DNA of 64,000 nucleotides from JAPPHA01 sp965242975 (lineage in GTDB: Bacteria > Pseudomonadota > Alphaproteobacteria > Rhodobacterales > Rhodobacteraceae): NCBI GenBank assembly GCA_965242975.1, contig CBDETS010000007.1, forward strand, positions 744,001 through 808,000, given 5' to 3'. The notes under the pieces are model-generated. The model was not told where the DNA came from. It did no database searches and was given only the letters and a program-made list of their open reading frames with translations. The translations under genes and the position numbers were made by a program. Below are positions 8,666-18,603 of this stretch, piece by piece (positions within the stretch are counted from its first letter, which is position 1; each line of letters starts with the position of its first letter).

Positions 8666-11086
8666 ATGGTCGTTTCTGAGTCTGACAATGCTGCCGTTAT
8701 CTGCAACTACAGAAGAAAAGATCGAACGTTCAAAAGATGGCTGGTGCTTGTATCTGCCATTCTGTTTGCCTGGATTGCGTCACCGCACCACCACGAGTTT
8801 GGCTCTCCAGCCCATGCGCAGGGCGCGCTTGTGTTCGACCGCGTCGACGTCGTTGGAAATCAGAGGATGTCCGCAGACACCGTTCGCTCGATCGCGCGGA
8901 TTCAAACTGGCGTGGGTGTCCGCCTTTGGGAAATCAACGACGCCGTTCAACGTCTTCACCAGTCTGACCTTTTTGAACATGTCAGCGTACGCCCGGAGGG
9001 GAACCGGCTTATCATCGAGGTACAGGAGCGGCCCACAGTCAACCAGATTGCCATCGAGGGTAACGAGATTCTGAACGATGAGGTTCTCCTGAGCTTGATC
9101 ACATCGGAACCGAGACAGACATTTTCTCCCGCGAGAGCGGAAACGGACGCGCAGAGCCTTGTGGATGCCTATGTGGCTGCGGGGCGACTGAGCGCCGAGG
9201 TCACGCCACGGATCATTCGCAGGTCGGAAAACCGTGTCGATCTCGTATTCGAGGTCTTTGAAGGCGGCATTGTCGAAATCTCCCGGGTGGGTTTTGTCGG
9301 CAACCGAAGCTATTCGGACCGAAGGTTGCGGCGGGTCCTCGCCACGAAACAGGCAAATTTGCTGAGTTGGCTTTTCAGGAGCGACACGTTCATTGAAGAA
9401 CGCCTGGACAGTGATCGGGCCCTACTCGAGGAATTCTACCGCACCCGCGGATTCATCGACTTCCAGGTTCTGTCGGTGACGTCCGAACTGACCAGGGAAC
9501 GAGACGGATTCCTGGTTACGTTCCGCCTGCGGGAAGGGGCGCAGTTCTTCTTTGGCAACATCACGATTTCAAGTGAGCTTCCGGAAGTCAACGTGGACGG
9601 GTTCGCGGACCTCGTGGACATTTCGCCCGGCGAGGTCTTTGACGAGGACCTGCTGGAGGAACTGCTCGACGACATAAACCTTCGTACCAATGAACTTGGC
9701 TATGCATTCGTGCAGACGGCCCATTCGATCAGGCGAATCAACGAGACTCAGACAGTCGACATCAATGTGGAGTTGGTTCGCGGACCAAGGCAGTTCATCG
9801 AGCGTATCGAGATCTCCGGAAATTCGACGACATTGGATCACGTCATCAGGCGGGAATTCAGGGTCGTCGAAGGTGATCCCTTCAATAGACGGGAAATCCT
9901 TCGCGCGCAGGACCGAATTCGCGCCCTCGGTTACTTCAGCAACGTAACGGTTGACACGAGGCCCGGGTCCTCTCCCGAACAGGCCATCGTCGAGGTGACG
10001 GTTGAAGAACGTCCGACCGGAAGCCTGACATTCGGTGTCTCCTACGCGACTGATGACGGTGTCGCCGGCAACGTTGCGCTTCGCGAGGCGAACTTTGCCG
10101 GAAGAGGGCAGAAGATCGGAGTGAGCCTCTCGGTGGGCAAGGCAGACAATACCTTCGCGTTTTCCTTTGAAGAACCCCGGTTTCTCGATCGTGACCTGGC
10201 GGTTGGCGTGAGCGTGTACCACGAGCGAAACACGTCGGATTCCTTTACCTACAATTCGCGCGAAATCGGCATCCGCCCACGCGTGTCGTTCCCGGTCAGT
10301 GCATCGGCCCGGCTTGAGCTCAGTTACGTGCTGAACCAGGCCAAGCTGGAACAGCGTACGGAGAACGGCGACACCGAAAACGGAATTTCTCCCCTCGTCG
10401 GTGATACTGGCCAGGGCAAGACATTAACCAGCGCCATTGGCGCCAGGTACGTCCTCAACAAGACCGATTCCGTCTTCCAGCCTTCGGAAGGGTACAGGTT
10501 CAGCATTGGACAGACATTTGCCGGCCTGGGGGGCGATGTCCGTTATTCGAAGACAAGCGCGAACATCACGGCCTACAACAGTTTGCTCAAGGGCGACGTG
10601 ATCCTGTCTTCCGAACTGGAAGCGGGTGTTTTCGTGCCCATCGGGGCGAACTCCCGGGTCACGGACCGGTTTTTCCTGGGTGGGGACTCGTTCCGCGGGT
10701 TCCAGACTTTCGGGATCGGTCCCAGGGATGAAAACAACAGCCCGCTCGGCGGCAAGTATTTCGCGATTGCGCGACTCGAGGGAACATTCCCGCTCGGCCT
10801 GCCCGATGAAGTCGGACTCACCGGCGGAATATTCGTTGACGCAGGATCGCTGTGGGGGCTCGACGTAGATTCGGTGCCGGTTGAAGACAGCGAATGTGAA
10901 GGAACTCCTCCGTGTCCGATTTTGGCAAAAAGCCCTGGCTTCGATTTGCGGTCGTCGACCGGGTTCGCCCTGTACTGGAATACGGCGATCGGACCGCTCG
11001 CATTCAACTTCACCAGGCCACTCAAATACGTCAAGGGAGTTGACAGGACCGAACGGTTCCGCCTGACCATCGGTACACGTTTTTGA
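8666..11086 (+). CDS. bamA: outer-membrane protein assembly factor BamA
   Basis: Core of the BAM machine that folds beta-barrels into the outer membrane. The ATG at 8666 follows GAGGGG and gives 806 residues; the open frame extends 67 codons further upstream but that part is not protein-like. Residues 35-60 form a signal peptide ending AHAQG after a short cytosolic tail. Five POTRA domains follow (first begins VFDRVDVVGNQRMS), then the 16-strand barrel, including the conserved FFLGGDSFRGFQ region and a C-terminal Phe that forms the beta signal (RLTIGTRF). The usual partner skp starts 20 bases later. Confidence 0.97.
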   Translation: MVVSESDNAAVICNYRRKDRTFKRWLVLVSAILFAWIASPHHHEFGSPAHAQGALVFDRVDVVGNQRMSADTVRSIARIQTGVGVRLWEINDAVQRLHQSDLFEHVSVRPEGNRLIIEVQERPTVNQIAIEGNEILNDEVLLSLITSEPRQTFSPARAETDAQSLVDAYVAAGRLSAEVTPRIIRRSENRVDLVFEVFEGGIVEISRVGFVGNRSYSDRRLRRVLATKQANLLSWLFRSDTFIEERLDSDRALLEEFYRTRGFIDFQVLSVTSELTRERDGFLVTFRLREGAQFFFGNITISSELPEVNVDGFADLVDISPGEVFDEDLLEELLDDINLRTNELGYAFVQTAHSIRRINETQTVDINVELVRGPRQFIERIEISGNSTTLDHVIRREFRVVEGDPFNRREILRAQDRIRALGYFSNVTVDTRPGSSPEQAIVEVTVEERPTGSLTFGVSYATDDGVAGNVALREANFAGRGQKIGVSLSVGKADNTFAFSFEEPRFLDRDLAVGVSVYHERNTSDSFTYNSREIGIRPRVSFPVSASARLELSYVLNQAKLEQRTENGDTENGISPLVGDTGQGKTLTSAIGARYVLNKTDSVFQPSEGYRFSIGQTFAGLGGDVRYSKTSANITAYNSLLKGDVILSSELEAGVFVPIGANSRVTDRFFLGGDSFRGFQTFGIGPRDENNSPLGGKYFAIARLEGTFPLGLPDEVGLTGGIFVDAGSLWGLDVDSVPVEDSECEGTPPCPILAKSPGFDLRSSTGFALYWNTAIGPLAFNFTRPLKYVKGVDRTERFRLTIGTRF

Positions 11087-11106
11087 TCCCGAATTCAGGT
11101 GTTTCC

Positions 11107-11670
11107 ATGGTCGCCCGATCGGCGGCCGTCGTTCTCTTTTTTTGCGGTCTCGCAAGCGACTCGGGTGCTCAGGAGTCCCGGGCGGAAGATGCCGGCTGGC
11201 AACTCAGTGCCGCAATCGTGGATCAGGAACGATTGCTCGGAGATTCAATCGAAGGAAAACTCATTCTCGAAGACCTGAACCGGAAAGGGAACGAACTCCG
11301 GGATGAAAACCAGGCACTGCAGGATGAACTGGAAGCCGAGGAACGCGTCTTGACGGAGATGCGTGAGAGCGCGGACCCGGTCGAGTTCCGCGCGCACGCG
11401 GATGCATTCGATTCGAAGGTCAGCTCGATACGCACGGTCCAGAAGCAAAAACTTGAACGACTTAACGCGGAATTCGATCTGGCTCGCGAACGGTTTTTCA
11501 AGAAGGCGGAACGGGTCATGCTGGAAATGATGCAGGAACGCGGAATCGGAATGATAGTGGGACGGCAGGCAGTCTTGTTGGCAACCTCGGCCGCGGACAT
11601 TACCCGCGACGTGATCGAAAGGATGGACCGGGCGTACCTGTCGAGCCTGGAAAAAGAAGGCGGCGAATAG
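11107..11670 (+). CDS. skp: OmpH/Skp-family periplasmic chaperone
   Basis: Holdase that carries unfolded outer-membrane proteins to BamA. The protein has a signal peptide (VARSAAVVLFFCGLASDSGAQ), then the OmpH layout: a first strand ending AAIVDQERLLGDS, a long charged coiled-coil arm (about residues 55-140) and the closing segment where GIGMIVGRQAVLL precedes ADITRDVIERMD. A TTG overlapping the bamA stop (11083) is an alternative start adding 8 residues. The position between bamA and fabZ supports the name; sequence divergence in this family is always high. lpxD, usually next, is absent. Confidence 0.9.
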   Translation: MVARSAAVVLFFCGLASDSGAQESRAEDAGWQLSAAIVDQERLLGDSIEGKLILEDLNRKGNELRDENQALQDELEAEERVLTEMRESADPVEFRAHADAFDSKVSSIRTVQKQKLERLNAEFDLARERFFKKAERVMLEMMQERGIGMIVGRQAVLLATSAADITRDVIERMDRAYLSSLEKEGGE

Positions 11671-11759
11671 GGAAACGTGGCCGCTTACGTGATTGCCAGT
11701 CAAGGCACTGACTGATAGGGGACCCGAACATCATGCGAAAGGACTGACCGCTTATCCAG

Positions 11760-12245
11760 ATGTCGGACAATAAGAGCAAGGACGGGCCGCTTCGAGCAGA
11801 TCTTGATGCGATCAAACGGATGATTCCGCACCGCGAACCGTTCCTGATGATCGATTCAGTTGAGGACATTCGCGCCGGAGAAAGCGCGATCGGGATGAAG
11901 GCCGTCAATGCAGATGAACCGCACTTCGAGGGACATTTTCCCGGAACCCCGATCATGCCCGGCGTCCTGATCGTCGAGGCAATCGCCCAGACGGCGGCCG
12001 TCCTCGTCGTTCACACGCTTGCGCTGAATGATGTGCGCCCGCTCGTCTACCTGATGACCGTCGACAAGTGCAAATTCCGAAAGCTCGTCAGACCTGGCGA
12101 CTTGCTGGAATTGCACGTGGAAGTGCTGCGCAGCCGCGCGCGAATCTGGCGGGTCAGTGGCCGCGGAGTGGTTGCCGGGCAGACGGTCGCAGAAGCGGTT
12201 ATCGATGCCATGATGGTTCCGGCCGAGGAACGCGCCAGGTCGTAA
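11760..12245 (+). CDS. fabZ: 3-hydroxyacyl-[acyl-carrier-protein] dehydratase FabZ
   Basis: Dehydrates 3-hydroxyacyl-ACP in fatty-acid elongation and competes with LpxA for the 3-hydroxyacyl-ACP pool. The 161-residue hot-dog protein has the catalytic HFPGTPIMPGVL with His59 and the Glu73 of LIVEAIAQ. It starts 89 bases after skp and its TAA shares two bases with the lpxA ATG (TAATG), so the two are translationally coupled. Confidence 0.97.
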   Translation: MSDNKSKDGPLRADLDAIKRMIPHREPFLMIDSVEDIRAGESAIGMKAVNADEPHFEGHFPGTPIMPGVLIVEAIAQTAAVLVVHTLALNDVRPLVYLMTVDKCKFRKLVRPGDLLELHVEVLRSRARIWRVSGRGVVAGQTVAEAVIDAMMVPAEERARS

Positions 12246-13066
12246 TGACAATAGATCCGTCTTCCTCAATCCACGCAAGTGCGGTGGTGGAGCCAGGTGC
12301 GATAATCGGTCCCGGCTGCACCATCGGACCTTACACCGTTATCGGCCCCGATGTACATCTTGTACGGGATGTGGATGTCAGGGCCCACGTGGTCATTGGC
12401 GGCCTGACGACGGTCGGGGCCGGGACGACGTTTTTTTCGTTTGCGTCGATCGGGCTGGAACCGCAGAACGTCAGGTACAGGGGTGAACGAACCCGGCTTG
12501 TGATCGGCGAACGTAACAGGATTTTCCAGTACACCACGATCAGTGTCGGCACGGCGGATGGAGGCGGTGTCACGGAGATCGGAAACGATTGCATGTTGAT
12601 GGTCGGAGCCCACATTGCTCACGACTGCAAGGTCGGTGATCATGTCGTCATGGTCAACTATTCCGCGATCGCCGGACACTGCACGGTCGGTGATCATGTC
12701 ACAATCGGAGCCCAGGCAGGAGTTCACCAGAATTGCCGCATTGGTGAGGGCGCGATGATCGGAGGGCTCGCGGCGGTCGCCCGGGACGTCATTCCGTTTG
12801 GCACTGTCTATGGTGAAAGGGCGACGCTGCGCGGACTGAACATCGTTGGCTTGAAACGCCGCGGAATTGAACCCTCGGAGATCAGGAAGTTCCAATCCGC
12901 GTTCGAAGCCATTTTCCGCAACAGCCGAAATATCAGGGACAGTGCGCAGGAATTCAGGGATCTGGCCGACAACAACGACCAGATCAGGGACATGGTTGAA
13001 TTCATCCTTGTCGGTGGGACCCGAAACCTCTGCACTCCCGGTTCGGTCGACGACTTCGAGGAGTGA
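12245..13066 (+). CDS. lpxA: UDP-N-acetylglucosamine O-acyltransferase LpxA
   Basis: First step of lipid A synthesis: moves a 3-hydroxyacyl chain from ACP to the 3-OH of UDP-GlcNAc. The ATG overlapping the fabZ stop gives 273 residues; upstream extension in the same frame is just fabZ read in another phase. Left-handed beta-helix hexapeptides run from about residue 8 to 190 (for example VVEPGAIIGPGCTIGP). The catalytic histidine is His126 in AHIAHDCKVGDH. The C-terminal helical domain has the expected GLKRRGIEPSEIRKF. Confidence 0.97.
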   Translation: MTIDPSSSIHASAVVEPGAIIGPGCTIGPYTVIGPDVHLVRDVDVRAHVVIGGLTTVGAGTTFFSFASIGLEPQNVRYRGERTRLVIGERNRIFQYTTISVGTADGGGVTEIGNDCMLMVGAHIAHDCKVGDHVVMVNYSAIAGHCTVGDHVTIGAQAGVHQNCRIGEGAMIGGLAAVARDVIPFGTVYGERATLRGLNIVGLKRRGIEPSEIRKFQSAFEAIFRNSRNIRDSAQEFRDLADNNDQIRDMVEFILVGGTRNLCTPGSVDDFEE

Positions 13067-13071
13067 ATCCT

Positions 13072-13926
13072 GTGGCCCGCCCGAGGCCTCCAGTCGCCGT
13101 AATCGCCGGGTCCGGTCGCCTGCCGGAGATCGTAGCCGAAGCCTGTGATGCCCGCGGACAGTCCGTGCATGTGGTGGACTACTACGATCGCGGTCGATTT
13201 CCCCACGGTTCAACCAGATTCCAGGCCCGGTTCGAACGCCCCGGAGAGGTGTTCAGACAACTGGCCGACGCCGGTTGCACGGACGTCGTTTTCGCCGGGA
13301 AATTCACCAGGCCGTCACTCAACCCCGAGGAATTCGATTCAACCTTGAAAAGCCATGCCGACTGGCTGTTGCCAACCCTCAGAGGTGGTGATGATGGCGC
13401 ATTGCGGGCGATCAGGTCCCTGTTTGAGCGAGAGGGGTTCCGAATAACGGGACCGCATGAAGTCGTTCCGGAACTGCTGCCAATGCCGGGAGTTTGCACC
13501 GGGGACCGCCCGTCGCGGCAAGATGTTGAAGATGGTCGTCGCGCCCGGGCAATACTCGACGCGCTCGGATCTGTTGACGTCGGGCAGGCCGTCGTCGTTG
13601 CGCATGGCCTGTGCATCGGCGTTGAGACAATCCAGGGAACGGATGGGCTGCTTGCGTCGGCAGGACAGTTCATTTGCAACCATCCCGAAAGTGGCGATGG
13701 TCCGAGGGGCGTGCTGTACAAGGCCGCGAAGCCCTTTCAGGACCGGAACATGGACATGCCGGCCATAGGACCCGAGACCGTAGTCGGCGCCGGCGCTGCC
13801 GGTCTCTCCGGAATTATTATTGTGGCAGGCGACGTCCTCATGCTTGATCCCGAAGATTGCATCAGGCACGCACATGAGCGGGGCCTGTTTATCTGGATTT
13901 GCAAGATAGATGAACTGACTGCATGA
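13072..13926 (+). CDS. lpxI: UDP-2,3-diacylglucosamine diphosphatase LpxI
   Basis: Hydrolyses UDP-2,3-diacylglucosamine to lipid X, the alphaproteobacterial replacement for LpxH. The GTG at 13072 is preferred because GAGGAG lies 8 bases before it; a GTG at 13063 overlapping the lpxA stop would add three residues. The 284-residue protein has the N-terminal VAVIAGSGRLPEIVAEA and the C-terminal DUF1009 core with KAAKPFQDRNMDMPAIGPET and AGAAGLSGIIIVAGDVL. The stop overlaps the lpxB ATG. Confidence 0.95.
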   Translation: MARPRPPVAVIAGSGRLPEIVAEACDARGQSVHVVDYYDRGRFPHGSTRFQARFERPGEVFRQLADAGCTDVVFAGKFTRPSLNPEEFDSTLKSHADWLLPTLRGGDDGALRAIRSLFEREGFRITGPHEVVPELLPMPGVCTGDRPSRQDVEDGRRARAILDALGSVDVGQAVVVAHGLCIGVETIQGTDGLLASAGQFICNHPESGDGPRGVLYKAAKPFQDRNMDMPAIGPETVVGAGAAGLSGIIIVAGDVLMLDPEDCIRHAHERGLFIWICKIDELTA

Positions 13927-15122
13927 ACGACAAGGTCAGGTTGTACATGATTGCGGGTGAGCTGTCGGGTGATCGGCTGGGTGGCTCGCTCATCCGAAAC
14001 CTCCAGGACATCCTGACTGGTGAAATCGAGATCAAGGGAGTCGGTGGTCCCTCGATGGCCGCCGTCGGCCTTGAATCCGAGTTTCCTTTCGATGAGCTTT
14101 CTCTTGTTGGCCTGACGGAGGTCGTCTTCAAGATTCCGGCGCTCTTGAAAAGGATCCGGCAAACGGCACGGTCGATCGCTGCATTCCGTCCCGACGCTCT
14201 CATTACGATCGATTGTCCTGACTTCAGCCTGAGAGTTGCTGCCCAGGTGAGGCGTTTGTTGCCTGACCTCAAGGTTATCCATTACGTCGCCCCGACCGTC
14301 TGGGCGTGGCGGCCGGGCCGGGCGAAGCGCATGGCAAGATCCGTGGACCATGTTCTGGCGTTACTCCCGTTTGAACCGCCGTACTTCGAAGAAGTCGGTA
14401 TGACGTGTGACTTTGTTGGCCACCCACTGGTTCGCGATTTCGATGCGGCCAGGTTGCGAAGAACGGAACGTGAATTCCGGGACCGGTTCGGGCCAAACGG
14501 GCGTGACGCGCCCCTGGTCGTGCTTCTCCCCGGCTCGAGGGCAAGCGAAGTCCGCCGAATGGGGCCCGTTTTTGAAGGTGTGATCGAACGAGTCACGGCG
14601 CGACACCGTTCGGTCAAATGGGTTGTTCCCGCCGCAGCACCGGTTGCCGGAATGGTTCGGGAACTGGCACACGGTTGGGCGGGGTCCGTTTCGATCCTGG
14701 AACCGTGCACAGACGATGACGAGGAAGATCGAACCCGGAAACACGTGATCTTTTCCATGGCGCGGGCGGCATTCGCGACTTCGGGGACCGTGACCCTGGA
14801 ACTCGCGAGAGCCGGATGTCCGACGGTGATCGGCTACCGGTCCAGCCGGCTGACCGCGTTTCTGATTCTGAGGCTTGTCACGATTGACACGGCCAATCTG
14901 GTCAATTTGCTGATCGACCGTCATGCGATTCCCGAGTACCTGTTGTCGGATTGCACGATCGGAAACGTCTCCGCGGAACTGTCGAGTTTACTGTCCGACC
15001 CCGAACGTCGCGCGGATCAGAAACGCGCGTTTTCCGAAGCCATGAAGAGGCTTGGCGGTGGCCGGTTGGATCCGGGAAAAAGTGCGGCAGAGTCCGTCCT
15101 TCGGGCGATTGCCGGAACGTGA
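13923..15122 (+). CDS. lpxB: lipid-A-disaccharide synthase LpxB
   Basis: Glycosyltransferase that joins UDP-2,3-diacylglucosamine and lipid X. The 399-residue protein begins with MIAGELSGDRLGGSLI near residue 9, then HYVAPTVWAWRPGRAKRMA and FVGHPLVRDF, all standard LpxB signatures. The start overlaps the lpxI stop by four bases. Last gene of the operon that began at pyrH; lpxD, required between LpxA and LpxI/LpxB chemistry, has to be elsewhere. Confidence 0.97.
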   Translation: MNDKVRLYMIAGELSGDRLGGSLIRNLQDILTGEIEIKGVGGPSMAAVGLESEFPFDELSLVGLTEVVFKIPALLKRIRQTARSIAAFRPDALITIDCPDFSLRVAAQVRRLLPDLKVIHYVAPTVWAWRPGRAKRMARSVDHVLALLPFEPPYFEEVGMTCDFVGHPLVRDFDAARLRRTEREFRDRFGPNGRDAPLVVLLPGSRASEVRRMGPVFEGVIERVTARHRSVKWVVPAAAPVAGMVRELAHGWAGSVSILEPCTDDDEEDRTRKHVIFSMARAAFATSGTVTLELARAGCPTVIGYRSSRLTAFLILRLVTIDTANLVNLLIDRHAIPEYLLSDCTIGNVSAELSSLLSDPERRADQKRAFSEAMKRLGGGRLDPGKSAAESVLRAIAGT

Positions 15123-15441
15123 GCTTCGTCTTGAATCTCGAGTCCGGATTGACATCATGCTGCCGGTCGACACGCGGCCGTAACGACCGGCAACCGTTTC
15201 AAGGAAAAGACTGCGGCCCCCGGCTATTCAAGGGTGGGAGGAATTACCCGGTCGAACGCGGATCGACGGAATTCTCGGATCTGGTTGGGGAAGGGAGCCG
15301 ATCTCGCGATGGACTGCAGCCCCAAGGTCGATCGATATTCGGCTCATCGCAAGTTCGGTTTCATTTCGATCCACGACGATGCCACGACAAGCGAAATGAA
15401 TTGATCTTGACCGTTCGTTTTAAAAAGGATCATCTGATTTC
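15123..15441. other. intergenic region lpxB/glnE
   Basis: 319 bases. A perfect TTGACA occurs at 15149-15154 but no -10 hexamer sits at 16-18 bases from it. An A/T-rich stretch ending AAAAAGGAT just before glnE probably supplies its ribosome site. I see no gene. Confidence 0.45.
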
Positions 15442-18231
15442 ATGACACTCAAGGGCCGGATAAGGTCGGCGCCGGAACGATTTGAGCCGGTGGATGCACC
15501 CGACTTGTCGGATCTGATTGACGATCTTCAACCCGACGAAATTCACCGCCGCCTTTTTTCGGGCATCGCCTGTTGCAGCCCCTATCTGACTGGCTTGTTG
15601 ACGCGGGAAATCGAATGGTTCCGGACAGTTTGGGACGAAACGCCCGAGCAGGGATTTCGCGACCTGCTGACGTGGATGAGGTCGCCGCCCGTTTCAGGCG
15701 ACCCCTCGGTTCATCTCAGGACCGCGAAACGACGGGGTGCGCTTCTGATTGCGGTTTGCGACCTGGGGGGCGTTTGGGACGTCATGACGGTAACGGCCCA
15801 AATGACCAGGTTCGCCGACACCGCGGTAGATACGGCTCTCCGGCATCTCATGCGCACGCGTCATGAGCGGGGAAAACTGCCTGGAATTGACGAACGGTTG
15901 CTGGAGACCTGCGCGGGCGTATCCGTACTTGCCATGGGAAAGATGGGCGCGGGGGAACTGAACTATTCGTCGGACATTGACCTGATTGTCATTTCGGACG
16001 CTTCGGTCTTGCCCGACCGCGATATCCCGGAACTTCGTGCCGAATTCATCCGGATCATTCGGCAACTCGTAAGGTTGCTTTCCTACGTGACACGCGAAGG
16101 ATATGTCTTCAGGACCGATCTTCGTCTTCGGCCGAACCCGTCGACGACCCCGGTTTGCGTGTCCAGTGAAGCCGCGCTGCGCTATTACGAAAGTACTGGA
16201 CGAACGTGGGAACGGGCGGCGTTGATCAAGGCCCGCCCCGCGGCTGGCGATCTGGCTGCCGGTCATCGATTCCTCGAGCAGATTTCGCCCTTCATCTGGA
16301 GGCGGCATCTCGACTTTGCGACCGTGGACGCAGCCCGCAACATGCAGGACAGGATACGGCAGCACAAACAGCTGTCCGGACCGATTCGGCTCGAGGGCCA
16401 TAACATCAAGCTTGGACCCGGGGGAATCCGCCAAATCGAGTTTTTCGCCCAGACACTTCAACTGATAACCGGAGGACGTGATCCCGAAGTTCGGGAACCC
16501 GGTACACTGGGAGCGCTTCGCGTCTTGGCAAAAAAGGGCTGGGTACCGGAGAGCACCTGCGAATCCCTGATCGACGCATATTGCCACCATCGAACGCTCG
16601 AACACAGGTTGCAGATGGTGCAGGACATCCAGACCCAGACCATGCCCACGGATGAACACGGGATCGACCGAATTGCTGCTTTTTCGGGTTACTCGGACGT
16701 GGGGGAGTTTCGCTCCCAAGTCGGTGAGCGGCTGGAAATGGTCGACGACATCTGCAACACTTTTTTCAAACGTGAAGGAGACGACGACGACGATGACGTC
16801 GTGATTTCGGAAGACCTGATCGAACTTTCCGAAAGCTGGCTGGATCTTCCTGTTCTCAGGTCCCGGAACGACCTGCCTGCATTTGAGCGCGTTCGTCCGA
16901 AGATTCTCGGTCGTCTTGGATCAGCCGACGCACCCGAGAATGCAGTCGCTCGATTTGACGAGTTCCTCAGAGGAATGCCGGCCGGTGTTCAGCTGTTTTC
17001 GTTGTTCGAAGCGAACCCGCCGTTGCTGGACCTGTTGATCGATGTTTGTTCGAACGCGCCAAGCCTGGCCGCGTATCTTGCCCAGAACGCATCGGTCATG
17101 GACGCATTATTCGATCCGTCGTTCTTCGAGCCCCTGGGTGATGGCGACGAGTTGTTCGAGGACCTCGCAATACTGCTGGGCACGACCCCGGACTATGAGG
17201 CCAGATTGAATGCCGCACGAATCTGGATGCACAAGAAACACTTCCAGATTGGCGTTTTGCAATTGAGGGGCATCGCGGGTGTCCTCGAGGCTGCGCGGTC
17301 CTATTCCGACCTGGCCGTTTCATGTGTACGCGCACTGCTGCCGAGCGTCGAACTGCGGTTTGTCGAGAGGTACGGGAGCGTTCCGGACAAAGGGCTGGCA
17401 ATCCTTGCCATGGGAAAGCTCGGGTCTTCTGAAATGACGGCAACGTCGGACCTCGATCTCGTTGTTGTCTACGATGCGGCGGGCCAGGACGAGTCTTCGG
17501 GGCCCAGGCCTCTGGCGGTGTCAACGTACTTTGCCCGGCTGACCCAAGCGCTGGTCACAGCCCTTTCGTCAATGATGACGGAAGGAAAACTCTACAACGT
17601 TGACATGCGATTGCGGCCTTCCGGTCGAAAGGGCCCGGTTGCAACGAGCCTTCAGTCGTTCCGCGAGTACCAGAAGACCAAAGCCTGGACGTGGGAACAC
17701 CTGGCCTTGTCTCGCGCGAGGGTTATCGCGGGAGACGAAAAAACGACCGCAGAAGTCGAATCGATCCGGCAAGAAGTACTGCTTCAGTCCCGGGACACGG
17801 CGGCGGTTTTTGATGATGTCGCGGAAATGCGCGAGCGAATAGCCGCCAACAGGAAGGGTGTGGATGTCTGGGACGTCAAGACCGGAGCCGGAGGACTGCT
17901 GGAGATTGAGCTGCTGGCACAGACACTTGCACTGGTCTCGAGAGCTACCGAACGTCATCCCAAGAAGCAGTTGTCGGCGGCAGCGGCGGCGGAATGGATC
18001 AATCCGTCGGATCTTGCCGTGTTGACGGGTACGCACGATCTTCTTGTACAGGTACAGCATGTGCAGCGGTTGTTGGCCGAGGAGCGTTTTGACATGAACA
18101 AGCTCGGGTTCGGAGGCCAATCCGTACTGTTGGCATTGACGGGACGAGAGACGCTGGACGAACTTGAAAACCATTTGCACGCGGGAACGTCCGACTGTGA
18201 CAGGATCATCGGTCGGGTTCTCCGGTCCTGA
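15442..18231 (+). CDS. glnE: bifunctional glutamine synthetase adenylyltransferase/deadenylyltransferase GlnE
   Basis: Adds AMP to, or removes it phosphorolytically from, glutamine synthetase in response to PII and glutamine. The 929-residue protein has the expected duplicated nucleotidyltransferase architecture. The N-terminal deadenylylase half carries AMGKMGAGELNYSSDIDLIV, and the C-terminal adenylylase half carries AMGKLGSSEMTATSDLDLVV; each is followed by its helical domain (GGIRQIEFFAQTLQL and AGGLLEIELLAQTLALV). A run of acidic residues (EGDDDDDDVV) marks the linker near residue 447. It is the first of several nitrogen-control genes in the window, though distant from the ntr block. Confidence 0.96.
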   Translation: MTLKGRIRSAPERFEPVDAPDLSDLIDDLQPDEIHRRLFSGIACCSPYLTGLLTREIEWFRTVWDETPEQGFRDLLTWMRSPPVSGDPSVHLRTAKRRGALLIAVCDLGGVWDVMTVTAQMTRFADTAVDTALRHLMRTRHERGKLPGIDERLLETCAGVSVLAMGKMGAGELNYSSDIDLIVISDASVLPDRDIPELRAEFIRIIRQLVRLLSYVTREGYVFRTDLRLRPNPSTTPVCVSSEAALRYYESTGRTWERAALIKARPAAGDLAAGHRFLEQISPFIWRRHLDFATVDAARNMQDRIRQHKQLSGPIRLEGHNIKLGPGGIRQIEFFAQTLQLITGGRDPEVREPGTLGALRVLAKKGWVPESTCESLIDAYCHHRTLEHRLQMVQDIQTQTMPTDEHGIDRIAAFSGYSDVGEFRSQVGERLEMVDDICNTFFKREGDDDDDDVVISEDLIELSESWLDLPVLRSRNDLPAFERVRPKILGRLGSADAPENAVARFDEFLRGMPAGVQLFSLFEANPPLLDLLIDVCSNAPSLAAYLAQNASVMDALFDPSFFEPLGDGDELFEDLAILLGTTPDYEARLNAARIWMHKKHFQIGVLQLRGIAGVLEAARSYSDLAVSCVRALLPSVELRFVERYGSVPDKGLAILAMGKLGSSEMTATSDLDLVVVYDAAGQDESSGPRPLAVSTYFARLTQALVTALSSMMTEGKLYNVDMRLRPSGRKGPVATSLQSFREYQKTKAWTWEHLALSRARVIAGDEKTTAEVESIRQEVLLQSRDTAAVFDDVAEMRERIAANRKGVDVWDVKTGAGGLLEIELLAQTLALVSRATERHPKKQLSAAAAAEWINPSDLAVLTGTHDLLVQVQHVQRLLAEERFDMNKLGFGGQSVLLALTGRETLDELENHLHAGTSDCDRIIGRVLRS

Positions 18232-18297
18232 TACCGCCGGCAATCCGGTGAGCAGGTGGAGGATCGGCGGGAAATGTCTGGTGGAGGCGGTCACGAG

Positions 18298-18603
18298 ATG
18301 ACGGAACCCCGACCCGTGAAAGGCAGGCTGGCGATCGACCCCAAGGGTCTCATTTACGAGGCCTATCGGATCGACGGAATTTCCGAGGCCGAGTGTCGCA
18401 CGATCTTTCTGGACTGGGCGATCAATGTCCCGCCGGGGCGGGAACTATCGGAATGTGCCAAGGAACTGTACGACGAGTACGGGACCAGGAACGCTTGCCA
18501 TCCCATGACACGGATTATCAGCGATGGGACCCGGGAAGCCGAACCTCCCCGCCGCAGGGGCGGGCGAAGCTTCCGGAGGGTGGCACGCGCAGCCGACGAA
18601 TGA
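18298..18603 (+). CDS. small conserved hypothetical protein (alphaproteobacterial type)
   Basis: A 101-residue soluble protein. Its core (KGRLAIDPKGLIYEAYRI, then GISEAECRTIFLDWAINVP, and later HPMTRIISDGTREAEPPRRR) resembles a small uncharacterised family I associate with Alphaproteobacteria; no function is known to me. The ATG at 18298 follows GGAGG by 10 bases; two in-frame ATGs 24 and 42 bases upstream are alternatives. The C-terminus is very basic (RRRGGRSFRRVARA). It starts 66 bases after glnE and could be co-transcribed. Confidence 0.7.
   Translation: MTEPRPVKGRLAIDPKGLIYEAYRIDGISEAECRTIFLDWAINVPPGRELSECAKELYDEYGTRNACHPMTRIISDGTREAEPPRRRGGRSFRRVARAADE

Noticed and set aside
15149..15154. 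Perfect TTGACA upstream of glnE
   Set aside because: No acceptable -10 hexamer lies at 16-18 bases downstream.
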